From positions 1-63,957 of the IMG/VR virus record IMGVR_UViG_3300028840_000655: DNA of 63,957 nt; one strand, given 5' to 3'. Under the pieces are notes generated by a model. The model saw only the letters and a program-made list of their open reading frames with translations, did no database searches and was not told the DNA's origin. Position numbers and translations under genes: made by a program. Shown one piece after another: positions 7,549 to 17,300 of this stretch. The stretch's first letter is position 1. Every line of letters begins with the position of its first letter. Source of the stretch: a virus.

Positions 7549-10500
7549 ATGGCTTCTCTCGTCTTCAACGTCCACTCCCGCTCGAACCCCAATGCGGCAC
7601 CGTTGGGGACGCTCACGGACGTCTCAGACAAGCAACTCGGCATCGAGGACAACGCGGTCGGCAACGGCGGGTTCAACATCCATCCGGACTCGGCGCAGAT
7701 TGGCCTAATCACGAACGGCAACTACGTCAAGGCGTACCGGGACAGCGTCTCGGCGGCGAACCTTCTCGGCGGGTTCTGGATTGAGTCAGGCGGCGATACG
7801 TTGCTCGCGGACACGGAAGCGGGCGGGCAGAACTGGCAGCGCGGCGGGCGCGGTCCCATCGCCATTCTCGAAGAGGCTATCGTCTGGCACAAGGCGACCT
7901 CCGGGACAGAGAAGAACATCGAGCGGGCGAAGAACCGTTGGGTCTGGAAGAACGCTCACCCGGCGCGCGTCCTCGTGCGGTTGCTCGAAGAGGCGAAGGC
8001 ACGGAACACGCTCCCCGGCGTGTCGTGGGACTTCTCTCGCACGCGTGACAGCGACAACGTCAAGTGGTCATCTGCCAACTTCGACAGGTTCGAGGTTCCC
8101 ATCGGCGCGAACTTGCTCGACGTCGTCGGCGTCCTTCGGGACAACGACCTGTGGGTCTACATGGACGCGAACCTCGTTCTCCATGCGTACGACAACGAGA
8201 AGGACAACGACCTGTCGGGGAGCATCGACATCGAGGAAGGTGTCAACATCCGGGAGACCAGCGAGCGGACCATCGCAGGCTCGACGGCGCGCTCCCACGT
8301 CCTCGTGCAAGGGAACAACGAAGACGAGAAGTCGCGCTACGCGTACGCGGGCGACGCGACCGTCCGGTCTCAGATTGGGCGACGCAAGGAAGGCTACTTC
8401 GAGTATCCGCGAACGTCGACGAAGGCCATCCTCCGGCGTGTGGCGCGGCGCAAGATACGGAAGTGGAAGAAACAGTTTGACGGTCCGTTCACGCTCGGCG
8501 TCATCGACACGGTCGGTCAGGTTCCGGGCATCGACTTCACGGTCGGCGACGAGGTCAACGTCAACATTCCCGGCGCGTACAACAACTCGACGGAGCGCGT
8601 CATCGGCATCACGTTCGTCGAGCGCGACAACGGCGAGTACGACAGCATCGTCGACTTCGGAGACTTCGCGCACGACGCGAACGGGAACTACATGGGCGGC
8701 GACTCGTCCGGCTTGAACCCGTGCGGTTGCGGCGGGAAGAAACCGGGCGGCGGGTTCGGCGGCGGCGGCGGCGGGACACCGCCACCATCGGTCCCCGGCA
8801 CGACCCCCGTCCGCGAGGGCACGTACTTCCTCGATGACTTCAACCGCACGTCGAGCGACGTCGGCTATCAGTTCGAGGTCGGCACGTCCATCCCGACCGA
8901 ACCGCTCTACGGCATCTCCGCTCTGACGAAGCAACTCCACGAAATCCCGGTCCCGTCCGGCGGGGCTGTGGATGACGTCAAGTTCATCTTCTCGGACTTC
9001 ACGTCGCAGAACGACGGCTTGACGCCAAGCATCTCGTACTCTCCGCTCGTCGGCTACGCGCCACGCGTCCTCGGTCAGTCGGAGACGAAGGTCGCGGACG
9101 CGCTGGCAGATGACATCGACATCGCCATCCCGGACGGCGCTCGCGAGGGCGACATCCTGCTCGTGTGGATTGTTCACTACCGGGGGACGGTCGGCGGCGA
9201 CTACGGCGCTCCCGGCAACTATTGGGATTGGTCGCCAGCAGACTCGGCCTACGTCAACTCCGGTTCGTCTCACGGCGGAACGCCTGCCGGTTACGCGACG
9301 ATGGTCGGCATCCGTCTCGATGCGACGAACATGGCGGCGCTCGGCATCACCGGGTTGCAGGACGACACGGTCAACACGGGCGACGCAAGCAACGCGGCGA
9401 GCGCTCGGCAGGACCAGTCATGGGCTATCGCGTGGCTCGTGCGAGACGTCGCGGACATGGTCACGGACGGCATCTACGGATGGAACGGCTCCCCGACCAC
9501 GAGCGCGCTCATCGGCTCGCTCAACCCGACGTCCGGATGGTTCGACTACAACAGCGGGGACATGACCCTGTTCTTCTCGGCGGCGGCGGCGGACGGAGCC
9601 ATCTCCGGCGAACACAACGAGTACAACGAACTCTACTCGGACACCGAACTCAACATCGACGGCGCAGGCAACGACGCGGGCACCATCGTCTCGGCTCGTT
9701 GGGACGACGCGACCACGCAGGCACCTACGCCGAACCGGACGTTCCCCGGTTCCCTACAGGTGCAGACCATCTTCGCCCTTCGCGCGGGTCCGGGATGGAC
9801 CGGGTTCGAGGGGCACACGAACATCTCGCACGCTCCCACGATGCACCGCTTCCGGACGCTCGACGGGAGCGAGCCGGACGTCGACTACGTCCACGTCTTG
9901 TTGAATGAACCAGCGGCGGTCGGATACGACAAGGAAGCCAACGTCGGCTACGCGACGGGACTGCTCATCAACCCCGGCAGTTACATCGAGGGGACCGACC
10001 TGTTGCACGGCGGGACGGACCAACCGTACTTCCCGGACATGGTCGGTCCTTCGCCGGACAACGGAGACTTCGTCTACTTCGGCTATGTGTCGGTCGGCGG
10101 CGCGGGAGACGAGTTCCTGAACGGCGACATCGGGACGTGGGACTTCACGACGCTCGACTTCTCAGGCTCGCCGAACGGGTTTCAGACGGTCAAGTTGGTC
10201 GGCACTCGCGAAGACGACCTCAATCCGCACGGTCTCTTCGCGTACAGGAGTTCGAGCAATCAGTTCGAGTTCAACTTCATCACGCGTTGGGCTGTCTCCG
10301 CTTCGACGAACGCCACGGACGAGGACACGTCGACCATCTCGACCGGGGCGAACGGCGGCGGGTTGTTGGAGAACAACTATGTCCTCAACAGCGACGGCGG
10401 ACTCGGCACCATCCTGACGAGCGGTCAGAACGGCGGTTCACCGTGGCCGGGGGGCAACCCGTGGTCGTTCCTGACAGGGCCGGTCGGCGACCTGACAGAG

Positions 10501-11298
10501 TTCGGGTTGGATGGAGACTATCTGTTCGCTCAGGGGGACAACACGGTCGGCGGCGGCTTCGCGTCGTTCTACGTGTTCGGCGATGAGCGGGTCTTGCCAT
10601 TCTCGGCGGACTCGTGGGAGATGGAACTCCGGTATCGGCAGACGGGCAAGACGCTTCCATCATTGGACGGGACGCTTCACCGATTGAGCGGGTCTTGGCA
10701 GTATCCGTACATGTCCTTCTCGGTCGAGTTCGGTTCATCTACACCGAACGGCGTCAAGGTCCAGTCCGGCGTCTCCCCGGCGACGAATGACATCCTGACG
10801 AAGACGGTCGCTGGCACGGGCAACTGGGGTCGCGTCAAGTGGCGCAAGGAAGGTCTCCGTCACTTCCTCAAGGAATGGGCCGAGAGCGGGTCGGAACCGT
10901 CTTGGCAAGTGGCCGACGACATCCTCCCGTCCGCGCTCGACGAGTCGGCGGAGACGTACGACTCTCAGGACCGCTTCACGCTCGACTTCATCGTCGGTTG
11001 CTCCGGCGTCGCAGACGTCCGCCTAGAGGTCGATTGGGTCAAGGTCACGACGGTCGCGGAGGGCGGCTCGCTCGTCATCGAGAAGTTGGTCGCGCGCGGC
11101 GACGGCTCGACAACCAAGTTCTTCCTCGGCTCGTCCTTCAAGGAAGGAACGCTCATCGTCGCGGTCGACGGGAACCGTACGACCCCTGTCGAATGGGACG
11201 CCGAAGAGGGATGGTTCCGGCTGGACCGGGCACCGTACGGCGACCCGGCAGACGAGACGGGGTCTAGCCTCGTCACGGCGAACTACGAGAAGGCGTAG
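7549..11298 (+). CDS. Large minor tail protein (tail-tip, Gp37/Tal-like N-terminus)
   Basis: A 1249-aa protein. Residues 1-385 look like the ReqiPepy6 Gp37-like/tail-associated family of siphophage tips: an early SDKQLGIEDNAVGNGGF segment, then IERAKNRWVWKNAHPARVL and a late EVNVNIPGAYN element. A cysteine/glycine-rich linker follows (CGCGGKK then GGGFGGGGGG, residues about 390-410). Residues 430-1249 are beta-rich with lectin- or carbohydrate-binding-like stretches, possibly receptor or cell-wall binding. It probably forms the central tip together with the fibre encoded next. Confidence 0.65.
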   Translation: MASLVFNVHSRSNPNAAPLGTLTDVSDKQLGIEDNAVGNGGFNIHPDSAQIGLITNGNYVKAYRDSVSAANLLGGFWIESGGDTLLADTEAGGQNWQRGGRGPIAILEEAIVWHKATSGTEKNIERAKNRWVWKNAHPARVLVRLLEEAKARNTLPGVSWDFSRTRDSDNVKWSSANFDRFEVPIGANLLDVVGVLRDNDLWVYMDANLVLHAYDNEKDNDLSGSIDIEEGVNIRETSERTIAGSTARSHVLVQGNNEDEKSRYAYAGDATVRSQIGRRKEGYFEYPRTSTKAILRRVARRKIRKWKKQFDGPFTLGVIDTVGQVPGIDFTVGDEVNVNIPGAYNNSTERVIGITFVERDNGEYDSIVDFGDFAHDANGNYMGGDSSGLNPCGCGGKKPGGGFGGGGGGTPPPSVPGTTPVREGTYFLDDFNRTSSDVGYQFEVGTSIPTEPLYGISALTKQLHEIPVPSGGAVDDVKFIFSDFTSQNDGLTPSISYSPLVGYAPRVLGQSETKVADALADDIDIAIPDGAREGDILLVWIVHYRGTVGGDYGAPGNYWDWSPADSAYVNSGSSHGGTPAGYATMVGIRLDATNMAALGITGLQDDTVNTGDASNAASARQDQSWAIAWLVRDVADMVTDGIYGWNGSPTTSALIGSLNPTSGWFDYNSGDMTLFFSAAAADGAISGEHNEYNELYSDTELNIDGAGNDAGTIVSARWDDATTQAPTPNRTFPGSLQVQTIFALRAGPGWTGFEGHTNISHAPTMHRFRTLDGSEPDVDYVHVLLNEPAAVGYDKEANVGYATGLLINPGSYIEGTDLLHGGTDQPYFPDMVGPSPDNGDFVYFGYVSVGGAGDEFLNGDIGTWDFTTLDFSGSPNGFQTVKLVGTREDDLNPHGLFAYRSSSNQFEFNFITRWAVSASTNATDEDTSTISTGANGGGLLENNYVLNSDGGLGTILTSGQNGGSPWPGGNPWSFLTGPVGDLTEFGLDGDYLFAQGDNTVGGGFASFYVFGDERVLPFSADSWEMELRYRQTGKTLPSLDGTLHRLSGSWQYPYMSFSVEFGSSTPNGVKVQSGVSPATNDILTKTVAGTGNWGRVKWRKEGLRHFLKEWAESGSEPSWQVADDILPSALDESAETYDSQDRFTLDFIVGCSGVADVRLEVDWVKVTTVAEGGSLVIEKLVARGDGSTTKFFLGSSFKEGTLIVAVDGNRTTPVEWDAEEGWFRLDRAPYGDPADETGSSLVTANYEKA

Positions 11299-11301
11299 GC
11301 C

Positions 11302-14300
11302 ATGACGGACGCATACGACATCACATGGGCGGCAGGCTCGACCGTTGGCGGGCGGCGGAAGAACAAGTGGGACGCGACGGTCGCTCCGACTGCCGCAGAC
11401 GACTCGGCGGACGGCTTCGAGATTGGCTCCCTGTGGGTCGACGTCAACAACGACGACGTCTACATGTGCGTCAACGACACAGCGGCGGCGGCGGTCTGGC
11501 GTCATCTGAACGCGGGCGTCTCTGACCACGGCGGATTGACGGGACTCGGCGACGACGACCATCCGCAGTACATCAAGGACTCGGAGTTCACGGCGACCGG
11601 CGATGTCCTCGTCGGGACCGGGGCGGGGACGTTCGTCGCGCGCCAGAACAACGACAACGCATCGACGGCTCCGACCGCATCCGACGACAACACGGCGGGC
11701 TACGCCATCGGTTCTCGTTGGCTCGACACGACGAACGACAAGGAATACGTCGCGACCGACGTCTCGACCGGCGCGGCTACGTGGGTCGACCTGACGACCG
11801 GGGCGGGCGGCGGCGCTCCCACGGACGCCGATTACCTCGTGGGCACGGCGAACGGCTCCCTGTCGGCAGAGATTGTGGTCGGCACCACTCCCGGAGGGGA
11901 ACTCGGCGGGACATGGGCTTCCCCCACGGTCGACAGCGTCCACTCAGGCAGCGCTCACCACTCGCAGAGCCACGTTCTCGACGGAGGGGACCACACGGTA
12001 TCCGGACTGACGCCGGGGCACGTCCTGACGGCTCTGACGGCGTCGACGTTCGGCTTCGCAGCGGCTCCGGCGGGAACCCCGGCTTCGACGGTCACGGACG
12101 AGACGACCTTCGGCATCTCCCCGGCGGTCGGCACGGACTCAGAGTACGCGCGGCAGGACCACACGCACGGCTCTCCCACGAACCCCGTAACGGCCCATGA
12201 GGCGGCGGGAGACCCGCATCCGGGGTATCTGACGCCTGCGGAGGGGAACGCGGCGTACGAGCCGTTGGGCGCGGTCTCGACGCACGAGGGACTGTCCGAC
12301 CCGCACACGGGCTATCGGTTGGAGAGCGCGGACCACTCGCACGCATCGACGGGACTCGAAGGCGGACTCGTTTCGCATGACGTCCTGACGAACGTCTCGG
12401 CGGACGACCATCACAACCAAGCGCACGCGTTCGACGGCGCGGACCACACGGGCTTGACCATCACGTCCCTCGCGACGGGAGACTTGCTCCGGTACAGCGG
12501 GACGGCATGGGTCAACTATCCGGACTCGAACTACGCGGCGAGCGGTCACACGCACGCCTACGCGCCAGACGACGCGGACTATCTCGTCGGCACGGCGAAC
12601 GGCGGGTTGTCGGCGGAGATTGTCGTCGGCACGGCACCGGGCGGCGAACTCGGCGGCACATGGGCGAGTCCAACGGTCGACACGACGCACGCAGGCTCGG
12701 CGCACCACAGCGAGTCTCACGTCGTCAACTCCACGGGTCCACACGCGGAGAGCGGTCTGACCATCGGTCACGTCCTCCGGGCGTCGGCGGCGGACGCGTT
12801 CTCGTTCGCGGCGTTGCAGGCGTCGGACATTCCGGCGCTCGACTACGCGCCATCCGACGTCGACTATCTCGTGGGGACCGCGTCAGGCGGTCTCTCCGCT
12901 GAGATTGTGGTCGGAACGGCACCGGGGGGCGAACTGGGAGGAACGTGGGCGTCTCCGACCGTTGACAGCGTCCACAGCGGAAGCGCGCATCACGCGCAGA
13001 GCCACGTCCTCGCGACAGGCACGGCGCTCGGACCGGACCACACAATCAGCGGCGCGGCGGCGGGCGAAGTCCTCCGGGCGCTGTCGGCGACGACGGCAGC
13101 GTTCGACGTCCTGCAACATGGCGACCTTGGCGGCGTCGGCACGGACGACCATCACAGCCAGAGCCACGACCACAGCGCAGCGGGCGACGGGACGACGCTC
13201 TCCCCGGCGACGCTCAACCTCCCGTCGACCACGACTCCCGCGCAGACGACGGAGGGTCAGGTCGTATGGGACAGCGACGGCGACTTCCTGACGGTCGGCG
13301 ACGGCACAGGGCGCAAGGACTTCGGGTATCTCGGCACGACGAACCCGGTCACACAGAACTACTCTGACGCAGCGGCTCCGGGTTCCTCCGTCGAAGTCGC
13401 GCGCATCGACCACGTCCACGGGATGCCAGCGGCAGGAAGCGGCGCACCCGATGACGCGGATTATCTGGTCGGCACGTCCAATGCGGGCTTGTCCGCAGAG
13501 ATTGTCGTTGGGACAACCCCCGGCGGCGAACTCGGCGGGACTTGGGCGTCGCCGACCGTTGACTCGGTCCACTCCGGTTCGGCGCACCACGCGCAGAGCC
13601 ACGACCACAGCAGCGCGTCGGACGGAAGCACGCTCGACCCGGCTATCCTGCTCTTGCCACCCGGACCGTTGCTCACGAGCGGCACGAACGGTCAGTTGCT
13701 CAACGACGGGACCGGCGTCCTGACGTTGGCAGACGGCAGTCTCTCAGGCGGCTACAAGCACTATCCGTTCCTGAACAGCACGCCTAGCACGCAAGCGTTC
13801 GGCGACAGCGCGGACGCGGGCACGCCAGCGACAGCGGGCTTCGCGAGTGCGGACCACAAGCACGCGTTCCCCGCGCAGTCAGCCATCGACCACGGGTCCA
13901 TCACGGGACTCGGCGACGACGACCACACGCAGTACCTTCTCGTGTCCGGCACGCGCGCCATGTCGGGCAATCTCGACGTCGGCGGCAACAGCATCATCTC
14001 GTCCTCCGGCTTCCCGGCTCTCGGCGAATGGGGACTCGACGCCGGTCACGGTTGGTCGGTCTACGCGTCCTACATCTCGCAGCAGTTCGGCTCGGCGGCT
14101 CCGGCGGTCGGTCCGTACATGGACGCGTACCGCTACGGGGCGAGCGGCGTGGTCGCTCCGAGCGATGCTCGCATCTGGCAAGTCGAAGGCTACGTGTACG
14201 ACGGCACGTCCAGCCTCGACACGGCGACCATCATCTTCCGCGTGGACGGAGCCATCGCGACGGATGACGCTCCGACCGACATCATCTTCGCGACCGGCAT

Positions 14301-17300
14301 CGGCGTCGGCGGCGCAGGCGGCGACGGATGGGACGAGCGTTGGCGCATCGCCAGCGATGGCGACCTCGAACCGATGTCAGACAGCGCGTACGACATCGGG
14401 ACGTCGGCAATCAGGGTCGCGACGGGCTACGCGGACATCTGGGATGGCGCACAGGTTCACACGCCGCACCTGACGCAAGTCGTCGTATCAGACACGCTCT
14501 TCCCGCTCTTCGAGGCGCGCAGCGCGGACGCTGGACCGGGCGCGAAGGACGACAACGACGTTCTCTTCCGCCACGACATCTACGGTCACGACGGGACGGG
14601 TTACATCATCGGCGCGCAGATGACGGCGCGCGTCGACGGCACGGTCGGCACGAACGTCATGCCGTCCGAGATGGTCTTCGGCATCAACACAGGCGGCGCG
14701 GCTATCTCGGAAGAGGTCACGTTCCGTCCAGACTCGACCGGATGGGCCGATGCGACCATCGCTCCGGGCGTCAACTACGGCGTCTCGCTCGGCGATGCGA
14801 CGCATCAATGGGGACAGGCGTGGCTCTACGAGGGTCAAATCGGGGAACTCTACGTTTCCGCTATCTCGGAGTTCCGGTCCAACCTCGATGTCTACAAGCA
14901 AGCCGACTTCGGCACCGGGGCGTTGCAGTTCTACCGGGCACGAGACAACGCGGGCAGCGAAGAACTCGTGCAGAACAACGACACCCTCGCGTCCATCTAC
15001 ATGGCGGGATACGACGGCGACCAGTATCTCGGCGCAGCCGAAATCAGGGCCGACGTCGACGGCACGGCGGCGGACAACGTCATGTACGGCGAACTCATCT
15101 TCTCGACGAACAACGGCGGGACAGCAGCGACCGACCGTTGGCGCATCTCGGCGGCGGGCAACCTCGAACCGATGCTGGCGTTCACGACGGTCGGGGCGTG
15201 GGACGAGCCGGTCGGGGACTTCTATGCGGAATACACATATACCCTGCGCTCGGCGTTCGGCGCGAGCATCGAGTATTACCAGACGGCGGACAACGTCGAC
15301 AACGACTTTCTCGGCTTCCTGTCGATGCACGGGCAGACGACGGGCGGCGGCTTCTCGCAGGGCGCGCTCATCTTCACCCGCGTCGACGGAACGGTGTCGG
15401 CTGGCGTCCTGCCGACCGAAATCGTCTTCTCGAACAATCTCGGTTCCGGGACGAGCGCGACGAACATCTGGCGGTTCGCTCCATCTGGCGCGTTCGAGCC
15501 GATGGCGGACTCGCTTTACAACATCGGCACGGCGAGCGTCCGTCCGGCGACCATCTACGCGGACAACCTCAACTCGGCAGGTGACATCACAATCGGCGCG
15601 GACGTTATCACCGAAGCCGAATGGACCGACCTGACGGACGGCGGCGAGACGACGTTGCACACGCATCCGGGCGGGGGCAGCGGCGCTCCGGTCGGAGCGG
15701 ACTATCTCGTGGGGACAGCAGACGGCACCCTGACGAACGAGATTGTCGTGGGCACGTCTCCCGGCGGAGAACTTGGCGGGACGTGGGCATCTCCGACCAT
15801 CGACACGACGCACAGCGGTTCATCTCACGCGAACATTCCGACGCAGACGGGCGCGCTCAACATGGGCACGAACGACATCACCGGAGTCGGCGACATCACG
15901 ATGGTCGGCGACATCGACGGCGAGGGCTTCGGTCCGTACTTCCACCATCCGACGACACGCGTCGGCATCACGCTCGAACGAGAGTCGACCGTCGTCGCAG
16001 ACGGCGAGGTCGGCAACTTGCTCTTCTACGGCAACGGCTGGCCGATGGGAGCCATCCGGGGCTACGCTCGTGTCAACGCTCCGGCGTCCGGCGACTCTCC
16101 CGGCGCGCTCGTGTTCGAGACCACGCCGGACGGCTCGTCGACGTCGGTCCAGCGCTGGCAGATTGACCATACCGGCGCTTGGCTTCCCATCACCGACTCG
16201 ACCGTCGACATCGGGTCATCTTCGGTCAGGGTCGCGACGGGCTACTTCGACAACCTGAACTCCGCTGGCGACATCACCATCGGCGCGCAGACCATCTCGG
16301 CGGCGGATTGGCTCGACCTGACGGACGGCGGGGCGACGACGCTCCACTCGCACGCGGGCGGCGGCGGCGCTCCGACGACGGTCGACTATCTCGTCGGCAC
16401 AGCGGACGGGACGCTCTCGAACGAGATTGTCGTGGGCACGACGCCGAACGGCGAACTCGGCGGGACGTGGGGAGCCATCACGGTCGACGCGACGCATTCC
16501 GGTTCGTCTCACGCGGCGCTCCCGACGCAGACGGCGACGCTCGACATGGGCGGCAACGACATCATCTCGGACGGCGTCACCGCTGGCGCTCTCGGCGAGT
16601 GGGGCACGGACACAGGCCATTCGTGGGCTGTCTACGCGTCATACATCTCCATGCAGGGCAACTATGCGGCACCGGGCGTCTCGCCTTACATGGACTCGTA
16701 CCGCTACGGGACCGCTGGCGCGACGGTCGCGGACGACTACTTCCTGTGGCAAGTCGAGAACTACGGATACGACGGGACGTCCAGCATCGACGGCGCAACC
16801 ATCTTCTCGCGCATCGACGGAACGGTCTCGACGGGCGTTCTCCCGACCGAGATTGTGTTCGGGACGAGCCTGACGAACGGATGGGTCGAGCGCTGGCGTA
16901 TCTCCCCGGCGGGCGACTTCGCTCCGATAACGGCTGGCGCACCCGGCGCAGGCTACGCCGTGGGCGAGTGGGCGTTGCCGGTCCGGGACGTCTACGTCGG
17001 CGACTTCATCGCGCTCAGGGCGGAGCGAGATACCGGGCCGAACAACATCGAGTTCTATCGTGGTCGAGCGAGCGGGACCATCGTCGCGGACGACGACATC
17101 CTCGGCTACATCGGGTTCTACGCCAACGACGGCGCAGAAGGCGGCGTCATGGGGGCGCGCATCGCGGCAGTCGTCGACGAGGCGACCCCGGCGAACGATG
17201 ACGTCCCGACCGAACTCGTCTTCTCGACGACCAACGCAGGCACGGTCCCGACCGACCGTTGGCGCATCTCCCCGGCAGGGGCGCTCTCTCCCATCGCGGA